64,000 nt of DNA from Marinagarivorans algicola (GTDB lineage Bacteria > Pseudomonadota > Gammaproteobacteria > Pseudomonadales > Cellvibrionaceae). Positions within the stretch are counted from its first letter, which is position 1, and each line of letters begins with the position of its first letter. Made by a program: the position numbers and the translations under genes. The notes under the pieces are model-generated. The model did no database searches. It was not told where the DNA came from and saw only the letters and a list, made by a program, of their open reading frames with translations. Positions 15,082 to 25,317 of the stretch are shown one piece after another. The stretch spans positions 87,204 through 151,203 of the forward strand of contig NZ_LGAK01000011.1 of the NCBI RefSeq assembly GCF_001292705.1, read 5' to 3'.

Positions 15082-15372
15082 GTGATGCTCACCAGCGTAT
15101 TTTTAATGACCAGTATCGATACTCACGCACAAAGTACAAGCACACACAATCCAAATACACACCATCCCAATAAAAATCAGCTCGCCGCTAAAGCCTGGCT
15201 AAACATTCAAAAAACACCCCCCAATAAAGAGCCTATCATGGCGCACGCAATACCCGCGCTGCCGCCAATTAGCCACCCACAAACAGCCAGCTGGAGTCAT
15301 TTTATATTTTGGCTTAGTGCTGTGTGCTTGCTAAGTTATTTATTTGTCCGCGCCATGCACAACGAGCCTTAA
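15082..15372 (+). CDS. Hypothetical small membrane protein, doubtful
   Basis: A 96-codon frame has a hydrophobic start (MMLTSVFLMTSIDTHAQ), an Asn/Pro-rich middle and a C-terminal membrane segment (FIFWLSAVCLLSYLFV). No family is recognised and no clear ribosome site precedes the GTG. The frame is open for 18 codons upstream of the start, with a signal-like sequence, so the true start, if any, may be lost. Confidence 0.35.
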   Translation: MMLTSVFLMTSIDTHAQSTSTHNPNTHHPNKNQLAAKAWLNIQKTPPNKEPIMAHAIPALPPISHPQTASWSHFIFWLSAVCLLSYLFVRAMHNEP

Positions 15373-15418
15373 GCGCAACCAGAATAACTATGCCGTGATA
15401 TACAGGCGTATTCGAGGG

Positions 15419-15443
15419 GAAAAAGCCACCGTTTAAGGTGGCT
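15419..15443 (-). terminator. Terminator of the epoxide-hydrolase-like gene
   Basis: AGCCACC (15424-15430) pairs with GGTGGCT (15437-15443) around a six-base loop. On the minus strand a T5 tract follows, 24 bases beyond the stop of the gene at 15467. Confidence 0.8.
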
Positions 15444-15466
15444 TAGCACATTAATACAATCAATAA

Positions 15467-16444
15467 TTAGTGAGCAGGGTTCTTTGAGAAAAAAGTTTTC
15501 ATGTGCTTAATCGCATTATACTTACGCGTTTGATGGATCCAGTGATCGCCTTTTTTATACTTAACATACTTAGCATTAGGGGTGCAGTCGTTATTAGGTA
15601 AGCGATAGGCTTCGCCACTGTTAAAACGGTCTTGCTCGCCATAAAACACCAATACGGGCTGACTGACAGTCAACGAAAAGCTCGGCGCAGGATTACACGT
15701 ATTTAAAGTGGTTAACGGCCAATCCAATGCCTTGTAGTGGTTGTAAATGGCATCAATACTGGCGCCATTATTGGCTAACCACATTTCTTCTAAGGCCAAA
15801 CCCAGTGACCAATCCATGCGGTTTTTGGCTTCTTCGGTGTAAACATCGCGTTTAAAATGTGCCACATTATTCGCCAGCGTTGCTTCGCGGCTCCACGGTG
15901 CAATATCGTCACGTGCTAGTGGTACATAAGCATCGATTAATGCACGCTGCTTATCAGATTCATGATAGGCGCGTGCGTACATTAAAGGGTGTGGGTTAGC
16001 AAAAATAACTGCACGCTCAACATTATTTGGGTAGTTTATGGCGGTGCGCCACGCTGTTGCGCCACCCCAATCATGCCCCACAACAGTAAACTTCTCATAG
16101 CCCAATGCTTTGGCAACAGCAACAGCATCGGCCGCTAAAGTGGTTACAGAATAATCAGCAACCTCAGTCGGAATAGTTGAAGGGTAATAGCCGCGCGAGG
16201 TGTAAGCCACGGTGTAGTAATCTTGACTAAAGGCCTTAAGGTAATCTTGCCATACTTCAGCACGTTCTGGTGCACCGTGCAAAAACAGCAACAAAGGCTT
16301 GCCAGGCTCGCCTTCGGCAAGGTAATGCAATACCTGCCCTGTTTCGATATCAATAAAACCTTCTTCGCCTGCCTGAACGGCCATACTCAATGCCAAGCAT
16401 GAGGCTGAAACAAGTCCTACAATCATTTGTGTTATTTTTTTCAT
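15467..16444 (-). CDS. Exported alpha/beta hydrolase, epoxide-hydrolase-like
   Basis: The 325-residue product carries a cleavable signal peptide (about 1-25, ending VQA). The fold signals are the oxyanion motif FLHGAPE (55-60) and the nucleophile elbow VVGHDWGG with Asp125. A cap region rich in Trp and Tyr and a terminal GDHWIHQ histidine follow. An Asp nucleophile with HGxP is typical of epoxide hydrolases and haloalkane dehalogenases. It acts in the periplasm or outside. Four cysteines in the cap/C-terminal part (NTCNPAP, NNDCTP) could form a disulfide. Its own terminator lies downstream and it stands alone. Confidence 0.82.
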   Translation of the reverse strand: MKKITQMIVGLVSASCLALSMAVQAGEEGFIDIETGQVLHYLAEGEPGKPLLLFLHGAPERAEVWQDYLKAFSQDYYTVAYTSRGYYPSTIPTEVADYSVTTLAADAVAVAKALGYEKFTVVGHDWGGATAWRTAINYPNNVERAVIFANPHPLMYARAYHESDKQRALIDAYVPLARDDIAPWSREATLANNVAHFKRDVYTEEAKNRMDWSLGLALEEMWLANNGASIDAIYNHYKALDWPLTTLNTCNPAPSFSLTVSQPVLVFYGEQDRFNSGEAYRLPNNDCTPNAKYVKYKKGDHWIHQTRKYNAIKHMKTFFSKNPAH

Positions 16445-16594
16445 TATTTAATCCTGTATTGATGTTTCCCAATCGCCTATTGGCGATACTCCTATGGTAC
16501 CTGCATGCAATCACTTGAAACGCCTAAATCCAGACTTGAGTAGTGCAAAACTAAAACATTGCCATGCGCACTCAAGAATGTATCACGTTATATG

Positions 16595-16640
16595 AGTATG
16601 AATAAACATCCACTTCACCGTGAATATACTTATTCATACT
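16595..16640. repeat. 11-bp inverted repeat
   Basis: AGTATGAATAA (16595-16605) is inverted perfectly at 16630-16640, with 24 bases between. It lies between two minus-strand genes, upstream of the hydrolase, and could be an operator. Confidence 0.4.
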
Positions 16641-16711
16641 GCAAAGGGGTACCTGAAGCGTCGGCACTCTATCGCGCCAGCCAGTCAAATAATACTCATG
16701 GATCAGCTGTA

Positions 16712-17218
16712 CTAGTCGTAAAGCCCACCAAACAACTCCAATTGCACCAAATACAAGCGCACGTCAAATTCCAACTGATGGTAATTAGGCTGCATATGTA
16801 AACACAGGCGATAAAAGGCTTTGTTGTGCTCTTTTTCTTTAAGGTGCGCCAGCTCGTGCACAGCAATCATATTTAAAAAAGGCTCGGGCGTTTTGCGAAA
16901 AACACCGCCAATACGAATTTCATTTTTGGCTTTCACTTTTTTACCGTGTACACGCGCGATGTAAGTATGCAGCCCTAGTGCGTTATGTAAGACATGCAAC
17001 TTATTGTCGTAAATAACCTTACTTAGAGGCGCTGATTTTTTCATGTGCACGTTTTTAAGCTCAACCACATAATCACGCAATTGCTGATCGCTGGTCATAG
17101 TGTGTGCATGGGGGTAACGTGCAAGCAAGGTATCGCCCAAGCGCTGCTGCTTGACTAAAGCTTCAACCTGCGCTTTAACATTGGCAGGGTATTGATTTAA
17201 GTATTTATTAACGGGCAT
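16712..17218 (-). CDS. YgjP-like metal-dependent hydrolase (M48-type motif)
   Basis: The 168-residue product has the zinc motif HELAHLKEKEH at 121-131, with an Asn/Lys-rich lead-in and PNYHQLEFDVRLYL afterwards. This is the YgjP-like (DUF45) layout, related to WLM/SprT metallopeptidases. Cytoplasmic, no signal peptide. The family's substrate is uncertain: it is often labelled peptidase, and one member is reported to act on UTP. No operon partners are evident. Confidence 0.8.
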   Translation of the reverse strand: MPVNKYLNQYPANVKAQVEALVKQQRLGDTLLARYPHAHTMTSDQQLRDYVVELKNVHMKKSAPLSKVIYDNKLHVLHNALGLHTYIARVHGKKVKAKNEIRIGGVFRKTPEPFLNMIAVHELAHLKEKEHNKAFYRLCLHMQPNYHQLEFDVRLYLVQLELFGGLYD

Positions 17219-17508
17219 GTAAGGCTACTGATATAAAGTTAATGTTACTGTTTGTCCTGCAAAGTTTTCTCACGCATCCATACCGAGACTGGGCGCTGTT
17301 GAAGCGCTCTGTGTAGCACTACAGCGTAATAACCACCACTATCAGCAGTAGTACTGCCACTTGCTCAGCCGTAATAACTCACAATCACTCAATTAATAAC
17401 GCTGCATCGGCTAAGGCCCTGCCCTCACACTCAACAACCCTGTATAATCAGCACTAATTTGCAATTAATTTTGCCCTCACAGCAGGGCCACAGAACGCGG
17501 GCATCATA

Positions 17509-20361
17509 ATGAGTGACGATACAACCCCACAAGATAACAAGACCTATCAACCAGCTAATATTGAACAACACTGGTATAACATTTGGGAAGAGCGTGGTTA
17601 TTTTGCCCCCAGTGGCGAAGGGACACCCTACAGTATTATGACCCCACCGCCCAACGTAACCGGTAGCCTCCATATGGGCCACGGCTTTAATAATGCCATT
17701 ATGGATGCCTACATTCGCTATAAACGAATGAGTGGCAACAATACTTTATGGCAAGGCGGTTGTGACCATGCAGGTATTGCAACCCAAATGGTGGTCGAAC
17801 GCCAACTCGGTGCCGAGGGTATATCACGTCACGACCTAGGCCGTGAAAAGTTTTTAGGCAAAGTATGGGACTGGAAAGAGCACAGTGGTGGCACCATCAC
17901 TCAGCAAATCCGCCGTTTAGGTAGCTCCATTGACTGGACCCGTGAACGCTTCACTATGGACGAAGGCTTATCCACTGCGGTGCAAGAAGTATTTGTACGC
18001 CTACATAGCGAGGGCCTGATTTATCGAGGTAAACGCTTAGTCAACTGGGATCCCAAACTGCACACCGCCATTAGTGACTTAGAAGTATTAAGCGAAGAAG
18101 CCAAAGGCAGTATGTGGTACTTTAACTACCCATTAACCGATGGTACAGGCCACCTCACCGTTGCCACTACCCGCCCAGAAACAATGCTCGGCGATACCGC
18201 CGTTGCCGTAGACCCTAGCGATGAGCGCTATCAGGCTCTCGTAGGCAAAACCATTACCTTACCCATTACCGGTCGTGTTATTCCTATCGTTGCCGATGAA
18301 TATGTCGATAAAGAGTTTGGTACTGGTTGTGTCAAGATTACCCCAGCACACGACTTTAACGATTACGACGTTGGCAAGCGCCAAAGCCTACCTGTCATTA
18401 ATATTTTTGATCGCGATGCGAATATCCTTAGCCAATTTAGCGTATTAGAAAATGGGACCTTTAAAGAGCTCAGCACCGAAGCCTGCCCTGCCGAATACGC
18501 CGGCCTCGAGCGCTTTGCCGCACGCAAGCAATTAATTGCTCAAGCCGAAGCCGAGGGCTGGCTACTAAAAGTAGAGCCTCATGCATTAAAAGTCCCCAAA
18601 GGCGACCGCAGTGGCGTAGTCATCGAGCCATGGTTAACCGATCAATGGTATGTCGATACAGCCCCTATGGCCAAAGAAGCTATTAAGGTAGTAGAAGACG
18701 GCCAAGTTAAGTTTGTCCCCAAGCAATACGAAAATATGTATTTTGCGTGGATGCGCGATATTCAAGACTGGTGTATTTCTCGTCAATTATGGTGGGGCCA
18801 TCGTATTCCCGCTTGGTACGACCATAACGGCAAAGTTTTTGTCGGCCGCAACGAGGCCGAAGTACGCGCCAAACACAATATTGGCCCCGAGGTGCAATTA
18901 CGCCAAGACGACGACGTACTCGACACTTGGTTTAGCTCGGCACTATGGACCTTCTCAACACTAGGCTGGCCTGAGCAAACACCCGAACTAAAAACTTTTC
19001 ACAGTACCGACTTACTGGTCACCGGTTTTGATATCATATTTTTCTGGGTAGCCAGAATGATTATGATGACAACGCACTTTGTGAAAAACGAAGATGGCAC
19101 GCCGCAAGTTCCCTTTAAAACCGTTTATGTTCATGGCTTAGTACGCGATAGCGAAGGCCAAAAGATGAGCAAATCTAAGGGCAATGTTTTAGACCCTATC
19201 GATTTAATCGACGGCATCGATCTGGAAGCATTGGTGCAAAAACGCACTGCGGGTTTAATGAAGCCCAAAGATGCCAAAAAAATCGAAAAAGCCACTCGTA
19301 AAGAGTTCCCTAAAGGCCTCAATGCCTACGGTACCGATGCTTTGCGCTACACCTTTTATTCATTAGCCAGCACCGGTCGTGATATTAATTTTGATACTGG
19401 TCGCATTGAGGGTTTCCGTAATTTTTGCAATAAATTGTGGAACGCTGCAAATTTTGTATTAATGAACTGTGAAGCACAAGATTGTGGGCAAAACGGTAGC
19501 GATAATTACACCCTCAATGTTGCCGACAAATGGATTGTTAGCCGCCTGCAACAAGTTGAAAAAGCCATGGCCGAAGGCTTTGATACCTTCCGCTTAGATA
19601 TCGCCAGCCAAGTGCTCTATGACTTTATTTGGAATGAGTACTGTAGTTGGTATATTGAACTTGCCAAACCCGCACTCAAAAATGGTGATGCCGCCGCACA
19701 GCGCGGCACCCGCCGTACCCTTATTCGCGTACTAGAGGCCAGTTTGCGTATGGCCCACCCATTAATGCCGTTTATCACCGAAGAGATTTGGCACAAAGTT
19801 AAAGACCTCGCCGCCACTCAAGGCGAGAGTATTATGCTGCAAAGCTATCCCATTGCAGATGAGACTCTTATTGATCACGATGCCCTCGCTGATTTTGAGT
19901 GGATGCAGTCGGTTATTGAGGGTGTGCGTAATATTCGTGGCGAAATGAATGTTAGCCCAGGCAAAAAAGTCCCCGCTATTTTTACCGCCGGCGATTCACA
20001 CGCGAAAGCGCGCCTAGAGGCGAATACGGTATTTTTGTGCACACTCGCGAGCCTAGATAGCGCAGCTTGGCAAGATGACGCCACTCTAATACCGGCTAGC
20101 GCCACCACACTCGTAGGCCAGCTCGAGGTGCACGTGCCACTGGCAGGTATTATCGATAAAGACGCCGAACTCACTCGCCTAGATAAAGAAACGGGTAAAA
20201 TGGAGCTAGAAATCAAAAAGCTTGGCGGTAAATTAAGCAACCCGGGCTTTGTTGATAAAGCCCCCGCCGAGGTCGTCGAAAAAGAAAAAACACGCTTAGC
20301 AGGGTTAACAGAGCAACTTGAAAAATTAGAAAAACAAAAAGAAAAAATTGCAGGCTTATAG
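17509..20361 (+). CDS. valS: Valyl-tRNA synthetase
   Basis: The 950-residue class I synthetase charges tRNA-Val. [14 protein letters not shown] (HIGH signature, 55-58) and KMSKSKGN (about 552-559) mark the Rossmann fold. The editing domain lies between them ([15 protein letters not shown]). The anticodon domain and a C-terminal coiled coil ([43 protein letters not shown]) are typical and complete. It stands alone between accessory segments, followed by a strong terminator; holC and pepA, often upstream, are not here. Confidence 0.98.
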   Translation: MSDDTTPQDNKTYQPANIEQHWYNIWEERGYFAPSGEGTPYSIMTPPPNVTGSLHMGHGFNNAIMDAYIRYKRMSGNNTLWQGGCDHAGIATQMVVERQLGAEGISRHDLGREKFLGKVWDWKEHSGGTITQQIRRLGSSIDWTRERFTMDEGLSTAVQEVFVRLHSEGLIYRGKRLVNWDPKLHTAISDLEVLSEEAKGSMWYFNYPLTDGTGHLTVATTRPETMLGDTAVAVDPSDERYQALVGKTITLPITGRVIPIVADEYVDKEFGTGCVKITPAHDFNDYDVGKRQSLPVINIFDRDANILSQFSVLENGTFKELSTEACPAEYAGLERFAARKQLIAQAEAEGWLLKVEPHALKVPKGDRSGVVIEPWLTDQWYVDTAPMAKEAIKVVEDGQVKFVPKQYENMYFAWMRDIQDWCISRQLWWGHRIPAWYDHNGKVFVGRNEAEVRAKHNIGPEVQLRQDDDVLDTWFSSALWTFSTLGWPEQTPELKTFHSTDLLVTGFDIIFFWVARMIMMTTHFVKNEDGTPQVPFKTVYVHGLVRDSEGQKMSKSKGNVLDPIDLIDGIDLEALVQKRTAGLMKPKDAKKIEKATRKEFPKGLNAYGTDALRYTFYSLASTGRDINFDTGRIEGFRNFCNKLWNAANFVLMNCEAQDCGQNGSDNYTLNVADKWIVSRLQQVEKAMAEGFDTFRLDIASQVLYDFIWNEYCSWYIELAKPALKNGDAAAQRGTRRTLIRVLEASLRMAHPLMPFITEEIWHKVKDLAATQGESIMLQSYPIADETLIDHDALADFEWMQSVIEGVRNIRGEMNVSPGKKVPAIFTAGDSHAKARLEANTVFLCTLASLDSAAWQDDATLIPASATTLVGQLEVHVPLAGIIDKDAELTRLDKETGKMELEIKKLGGKLSNPGFVDKAPAEVVEKEKTRLAGLTEQLEKLEKQKEKIAGL

Positions 20362-20384
20362 CTGTCGCTAAATATCATCACATA

Positions 20385-20414
20385 AAAAAGGGCCTGCAAA
20401 AAAAGGCCCTTTTT
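20385..20414 (+). terminator. Terminator after valS
   Basis: AAAAAGGGCCT (20385-20395) pairs with AGGCCCTTTTT (20404-20414) around an eight-base loop, ending in a T tract 24 bases after the valS stop. Confidence 0.9.
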
Positions 20415-20797
20415 ATTTGCCTACTACTTAATAAATATTAGAAATAAAAGCCATGCACATATTTTTATTTCGTCACTATTTAGCCAAGCTAAAATAATTC
20501 ACCTGCTAGTGTGCTGATGGCTTATTTTCTAAGCATTGAAGCGCCGGGAGCGGTTCAAATAATAATTCATTAGCGCCCAATTTTAGCATCTTTGAATAGC
20601 GTCTCATTTTTTATAACTCATTTGATATGTATTATTCCTATGTGTCAGGCTGAGTGTCTCCAAGATCGTCTAACATGTCGTTAAATACATAATTAAGTGC
20701 CAGTAGCTCACGTGCAATGATGGCAGTCGACAAGCCTCAACCCTCGCCATCACGTGGCCCTGAGCATACCAAAACAGACAGTGAACATGATTATTGC
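20415..20797. other. Intergenic stretch with a possible regulator tail
   Basis: No intact gene. On the minus strand around 20740-20640, a 32-codon frame ends ARELLALNYVFNDMLDDLGDTQ and stops. It looks like the C-terminus of a lost protein but I cannot assign a family. Confidence 0.3.
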
Positions 20798-20845
20798 AAT
20801 AATAGAAATAATAAATTTCAATATTAGCTAATTATTTCTATTATT
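20798..20845 (+). promoter_or_regulatory. Perfect 15-bp inverted repeat, operator-like
   Basis: AATAATAGAAATAAT (20798-20812) is inverted exactly at 20831-20845 with an 18-base spacer. It is AT-rich and lies upstream of the pseudogene scar and the GST operon, and probably served as operator or promoter of the original gene. Confidence 0.5.
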
Positions 20846-20909
20846 TGGAGGCCTATAGTGAAGCTACCTGAAAGACTTAGCTACAAGCTCACTTAATGGA
20901 AGGCACTAT

Positions 20910-20996
20910 ATGTCACGTATTAATACCCCTTCAAACATCCAAGAAGCACCAGTCGCTGCTCAGCCTTTACTCGAAGCGGTAAATAAGCAATTTTGA
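20910..20996 (+). pseudogene. 5' end of a carboxymuconolactone decarboxylase-like gene
   Basis: The 28-codon frame MSRINTPSNIQEAPVAAQPL reads like the N-terminus of AhpD/CMD-family proteins, then stops where it meets DUF1348 sequence in another frame. Only the first tenth of such a gene remains. Confidence 0.6.
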
Positions 20997-21280
20997 CACG
21001 CAAGTGGACCCGCGAATTAGATTACCGTTTAGTGAAAGAATTGTGGGCCTATACCGAAAACCGCATTGCTGTACGTTTTGCTTATGAATTTCGTGATGAC
21101 TCAGGCTAGTGGTTCCGTGCTTACGGTAACGAAAATTGGGCATTCAACGCAGAGGGTTTAATGCAGCGCCGTATCGCCAGCATTAATGAGCATGTGATTG
21201 ACGAGCAAAACCGCTTGTTTCATTGGCCACTGGGTCGACGCCCCGATGACCATCCCGGCTTAACCGAACTTGGTCTTTAA
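20986..21280 (+). pseudogene. DUF1348 (NTF2-like) gene, truncated with internal stop
   Basis: Beginning with [34 protein letters not shown], a frame of DUF1348/SnoaL-like type continues to [16 protein letters not shown] and ends at 21280. A TAG replaces a Gln codon in DDSGQWFRAYG. The 5' end has been deleted and joined to the CMD-like start upstream. Confidence 0.75.
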
Positions 21281-21328
21281 GTTTATTTAAATTATAAAAA
21301 TATATATTTACCTATTAAGGAAATCATC

Positions 21329-21970
21329 ATGAACACAAAATTCGCCGCCCAAAATGCGCCTATTAAACTGTACCGCAATCTGCTCTCGGGTCACTGCCAC
21401 CGTGTTGAGCTGATGCTGTCATTATTAGACATCCCCTACGAAACCATCGACCTAGACATGGCCAATGGCGCTCACAAAGCACCTGACTATTTAAAAATTA
21501 GCCCTTTTGGCCAAGTGCCCGCCATCGATGATAACGGTATTACGTTGGCCGACTCCAACGCCATCATTACCTATTTAGAAAAGAAATATAACGATGGCTA
21601 CGCGTGGTATCCGCAAGATCCTGTTAAGGCGGCCGAAGTACAACGTTGGCTATCGGTTGCCGCCGGTGAAATTGCCTACGGGCCTTGCGCTGTTCGCCTA
21701 GTAAAAGTGTTTGGCGTCGATCTTGATTACGATGTCGCCAAGAAAAAAACCGACGCATTGCTTGCAGTCATCGAGCCGCTTTTAAATACTCGCCCTTATC
21801 TAGCAGGCGAGGCCATCACACTCGCTGATGTAGCTGGTTATAGTTATATTTCCCACGTGCCAGAAGGCGGCGTGAGTTTGGAGCCGTATCCTGCGATTCG
21901 TGCCTGGCTTGAGCGTATTGAAGCACACCCACGTTTTGTGGGCATGAAGCGCACACCGGTGCCAGCTTAA
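21329..21970 (+). CDS. Glutathione S-transferase
   Basis: The 213-residue product has a thioredoxin-like N-terminal domain (LYRNLLSGHCHRVELMLSLLDIPYETIDLD), with the glutathione-binding loop QVPAIDDNGITLADSNAIITYLEKKY. The all-helical C-terminal domain (about 95-210) includes the N-capping-box pattern GEAITLADVAGYSYI. Ser18-like and Cys residues in SGHCH are candidates for the catalytic position. AAGGAAATCATC precedes the ATG. It lies 44 bases before the oxidoreductase gene, so the two probably form an operon for conjugating or reducing an electrophile. Confidence 0.93.
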   Translation: MNTKFAAQNAPIKLYRNLLSGHCHRVELMLSLLDIPYETIDLDMANGAHKAPDYLKISPFGQVPAIDDNGITLADSNAIITYLEKKYNDGYAWYPQDPVKAAEVQRWLSVAAGEIAYGPCAVRLVKVFGVDLDYDVAKKKTDALLAVIEPLLNTRPYLAGEAITLADVAGYSYISHVPEGGVSLEPYPAIRAWLERIEAHPRFVGMKRTPVPA

Positions 21971-22014
21971 TAATTTTTTGCATTATTTTTTTCGCAAACG
22001 ATCAGGACACGACT

Positions 22015-24048
22015 ATGAATCAGCTACCGTCTTCTCAGTTTCACACTGGCGAAATTGCCGTTCAGCAACGTTTAGGCGTGGCTGACATGGTCGCACAATA
22101 CAGCGAAGGGTTTATTCGCCCCGCTATGCCTGATCAGCATCGTGAATTTTTTTCGAATTTACCCATGGTGGTGGTTGGTATTACCGATCACGAGGGTTAC
22201 CCCTGGGCCATGCCTTTATTTGGTCAGCCCGGTTTTATTCAATCACCCAATGCAAAAACGCTGGATATTTCAAGCTCACCGGTGCTGGCAGAAACACTAA
22301 AAATCAATTTTAACAAAAATCAAAAAATAGGTTTTTTGGGTATAGAGTTACACACACGTCGCCGCAATCGTATGAATGGCATGATTGCAGCAATAAGCCC
22401 AAATGGCTTTTCAATTAGCGTTGATCAGAGTTTTGGTAATTGCCCGCAGTATATTCAAAAACGTGAATTGACCTGGATTGATGAACCCCATACCTATTTC
22501 GATAGCAAAAATCTTTGCTTGATGCATGCACTCGACTCGCGCAGCACAGATTTAATTGACTCGACAGATACTTTTTTTATCGCCTCTAGAACCCAGATAT
22601 TTTCAAGCAATGAGCGCAGTGGTATTGATGTTTCTCATCGCGGTGGTAAGCCTGGCTTTATTAAAATTGAAGGCGACACCTTATACTTCCCCGATTTTAG
22701 CGGAAACCGTTTTTTTAATACCTTAGGCAACATTCAATCTGATGGGCGAGTCGGTTTATATTGTCCAGATCATGCCACGGGTAACGCGGTATTTATTTCG
22801 GGTGATGCACACATTCTTTGGGATGCCGAGAGCGCAGCTGAATTTGAAGGTGCCGAGCGTATTGTGTCAGTCAAAATTCGCAGCAGTCTTTTTATCGACA
22901 ATTTTTTACCTATGCGTGGCGATCTACAAGAGCTGTCGCCATCGTTAACACACACAGGCACTTGGCAAAAAAATCAACCCGAGCACAATAGCGAAGGTCA
23001 GGCACAGTACCGTAAATTTACACTCACTCAAAAAGTTAAAGAAAGCCAAGATATCAGTTCTTTTTATTTTAGCCCTGCTGATGGCCAAGCACTAAGCACT
23101 TATACACCCGGGCAGTTTTTACCCATTCGCATTTGGCAAGAGGGTGCAGACACAGCCATTTTACGCAGCTATACGCTATCGCGCGCACCTGAAAAAAATG
23201 CCTATCGTATTTCGGTTAAACGCGAAGCAAAAGGCTTGGCATCGCGCATGTTGCACGACACCTTTAACATTGGCGATAGCATTGAAGTTGGCCAGCCAGC
23301 TGGGCAATTCACACTGGCCAACAATGATCACGCCATCGTTCTTTTATCCGGCGGTGTGGGTATTACACCCATGCTGGCCATGTTGCACGGTTTAATTCGC
23401 GACATAGAGCAAGGCGCCAAACCACGCAAGATTTGGTTTGTACACGGCACGCAACACTCAGCCGGCCATGCCTTTGCCGATGAACTTAGCACATTGGCCA
23501 AACAACATGCTTGGCTGCAAGTACACACCGTGTATTCACAACCCAAACCCAGCGATAAACAGGGGCAAGACTACGACAGCGCCGGCAGAATATCGGTCGA
23601 TTTACTCAAACACATTTTGCCCTTTGATCACTTTGATTTTTATTTATGTGGCTCAGCGCCTTTTATGCGCTCACTGTACACAGGGTTAAGCGCAACAGGC
23701 GTGGCTAAATCCAATATTTTTTATGAATTTTTTAGCGAAGGCTCGATTGAAGATAACAACCTCGAAGCCACACCAACCGCGCAGCGCGCCGAAATACATT
23801 TTGCTAAAAGCAATATCACCGCCATCTGGACACCCAAGGAAGGCACGCTATTAGAGTTTGCCGAAAAACAAGGGTTAAAACCCATGTACAGCTGCCGCAC
23901 AGGTAACTGCGGTGCCTGTAGTTGCAAAATAAATGCAGGAGCTGTGAGTTATGCAAAACCCACCGCTTATACACCTGAAGAAGGTGCCGTATTAACCTGC
24001 AGCGCGCGCCCTGCAGCCGGCACGCCAACCATCAGCCTTGATTTTTAA
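22015..24048 (+). CDS. Three-domain flavin/iron-sulfur oxidoreductase (PNPOx-FNR-ferredoxin)
   Basis: The 677-residue protein fuses three parts. Residues about 1-310 form a pyridoxamine-phosphate-oxidase-like split barrel (LPMVVVGITDHEGYPWAMPLFGQPGF, SHRGGKPGFI, DFSGNRFFNTLGNI). Residues about 330-575 form a ferredoxin-NADP reductase unit with FAD motif LRSYTLSRAP and NAD(P) motif LLSGGVGITPMLAML. Residues about 590-677 form a plant-type 2Fe-2S ferredoxin with Cys627, Cys632, Cys635 and Cys662. Electrons should flow NAD(P)H to FAD to Fe-S to the N-terminal barrel or an external partner. Substrate unknown. A GST gene precedes it. Confidence 0.92.
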   Translation: MNQLPSSQFHTGEIAVQQRLGVADMVAQYSEGFIRPAMPDQHREFFSNLPMVVVGITDHEGYPWAMPLFGQPGFIQSPNAKTLDISSSPVLAETLKINFNKNQKIGFLGIELHTRRRNRMNGMIAAISPNGFSISVDQSFGNCPQYIQKRELTWIDEPHTYFDSKNLCLMHALDSRSTDLIDSTDTFFIASRTQIFSSNERSGIDVSHRGGKPGFIKIEGDTLYFPDFSGNRFFNTLGNIQSDGRVGLYCPDHATGNAVFISGDAHILWDAESAAEFEGAERIVSVKIRSSLFIDNFLPMRGDLQELSPSLTHTGTWQKNQPEHNSEGQAQYRKFTLTQKVKESQDISSFYFSPADGQALSTYTPGQFLPIRIWQEGADTAILRSYTLSRAPEKNAYRISVKREAKGLASRMLHDTFNIGDSIEVGQPAGQFTLANNDHAIVLLSGGVGITPMLAMLHGLIRDIEQGAKPRKIWFVHGTQHSAGHAFADELSTLAKQHAWLQVHTVYSQPKPSDKQGQDYDSAGRISVDLLKHILPFDHFDFYLCGSAPFMRSLYTGLSATGVAKSNIFYEFFSEGSIEDNNLEATPTAQRAEIHFAKSNITAIWTPKEGTLLEFAEKQGLKPMYSCRTGNCGACSCKINAGAVSYAKPTAYTPEEGAVLTCSARPAAGTPTISLDF

Positions 24049-24543
24049 TAGCACATAGCCATTCACACCATGACCTTTGAGTGGTGGAGCGCACTATAAA
24101 CACCTTGAAAGCCAATGTGATAAAAACCACCACATTATGGCTGTGCAAAAGTCGATGATGTGGATATTGTTTAGCGCAAAACGGTAGACTCAACACCCAA
24201 AATCGGCTTTAATTTTGCTTCGTGGTTTTCCATCATCTTCTTATCAATACCGTGAAATATTAAGTGCACTCAGCAACCTAAAAAATACTCACAGTCGCAG
24301 ACTCATAGTGGCAAGCAAGCCAGTCATAAATATACATTAAGGTTTATTGATGCTAAGCATTAAACTGCAAATAGTGTTTACTATACCTGCCATGGGTAAA
24401 TCTTTATCGGTAAATTTTTTGGGTTGTGTGATTTTAGAAATCAAATCACCTTACACTTACCCATGACGCCTACCTAATATGACAAAATACTCGCCTCTCT
24501 TCCGGCTAACCCTGCAAGATTATGTTGGCTTACTATGGTACCT
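24049..24543. other. Intergenic region between the oxidoreductase and ssb
   Basis: About 500 bases between convergent genes hold no recognisable gene or RNA; all frames are closed. An AT-rich segment around 24340-24430 includes no clear promoter. Confidence 0.4.
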
Positions 24544-24575
24544 AAAACTGTTCGCGGCTTTATTAAAACAGTTTT
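24544..24575 (-). terminator. Hairpin just past ssb
   Basis: AAAACTGTT (24544-24552) pairs perfectly with AACAGTTTT (24567-24575), one base beyond the ssb stop codon. The U-tract on the minus strand is short, so termination strength is uncertain. Confidence 0.5.
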
Positions 24576-24576
24576 G

Positions 24577-25233
24577 TTAAAATGGAATATCGTCATCAAA
24601 GCTATCCATACTTGGCGGTGCCGAGGCTGGTGCGGGTGTAGGCGCTGGACGGGGCGCAGGCGCTTGCGGTGCTCCTTGTGGCGGCATCGGCTGATGAGGC
24701 GCAGGTTGAGGTGCTGCTGCCTGTGGTGCCGAGCCATAATGTGGCTGCTGAGCATTATGGTGGCCCGTGTTAGGCGCTTGCCCTGTAGGCTGCTGATAAC
24801 CACTTTGTGGTGCCCCACCATAATTCGGCTGTGCGGCAGGTTGGTTATTGTAGTTACCAGCACCGCCCGCGTTATCACCACGGCCAGCATTATCGCCACG
24901 GCCACCTAGCATTTGCATTTCGCTAGCCACAATTTCGGTGGTGTAGCGGTCTTGGCCGGCTTGATCTTGCCATTTACGCGTACGCAAAGAGCCCTCAACA
25001 TATACTTGGCTACCCTTACGTAAATACTCGCCCACAATTTCACCCAAGCGATTAAAAAACACCACTCGGTGCCACTCTGTTCTGTCTTGGCGCTGACCAG
25101 ATTGTTTATCCGTCCAGCTTTCGGTTGTTGCAATGCTCACATTGGCAATTGCGCTACCTGACTGTGTGTAGCGCACCTCAGGATCTTGTCCTAAGTGCCC
25201 CACTAAAATAACTTTATTAATGCCTTTGGCCAC
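24577..25233 (-). CDS. ssb: Single-stranded DNA-binding protein
   Basis: The 218-residue SSB has an OB fold at 1-112 ([51 protein letters not shown]). A Gly/Gln/Pro/Ala-rich disordered linker (about 113-205, with GRGDNAG repeated) follows, then the conserved acidic tip DSFDDDIPF that recruits repair and replication partners. It is longer than E. coli SSB (178) because of the linker. Upstream lie a tandem 21-bp repeat and an MFS gene, the arrangement often found beside uvrA, which is absent here. Confidence 0.97.
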   Translation of the reverse strand: MAKGINKVILVGHLGQDPEVRYTQSGSAIANVSIATTESWTDKQSGQRQDRTEWHRVVFFNRLGEIVGEYLRKGSQVYVEGSLRTRKWQDQAGQDRYTTEIVASEMQMLGGRGDNAGRGDNAGGAGNYNNQPAAQPNYGGAPQSGYQQPTGQAPNTGHHNAQQPHYGSAPQAAAPQPAPHQPMPPQGAPQAPAPRPAPTPAPASAPPSMDSFDDDIPF

Positions 25234-25317
25234 GGTCTTTCCCCTTCGATAAATACTTTATAATACTTTGGATACTTTAAATGCTTTTACGGCTTTGTCG
25301 TATAACGACCCAATCAC

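Noticed and set aside
19875..20399. 174-codon minus-strand frame over the 3' end of valS
   Set aside because: Serine/phenylalanine-rich mirror of the valS coiled coil; it also runs through the terminator.
24474..24909. Overlapping Arg/Trp-rich and His/Arg-rich frames around the ssb linker
   Set aside because: They are alternative readings of the repetitive Gly/Gln/Pro linker of ssb.
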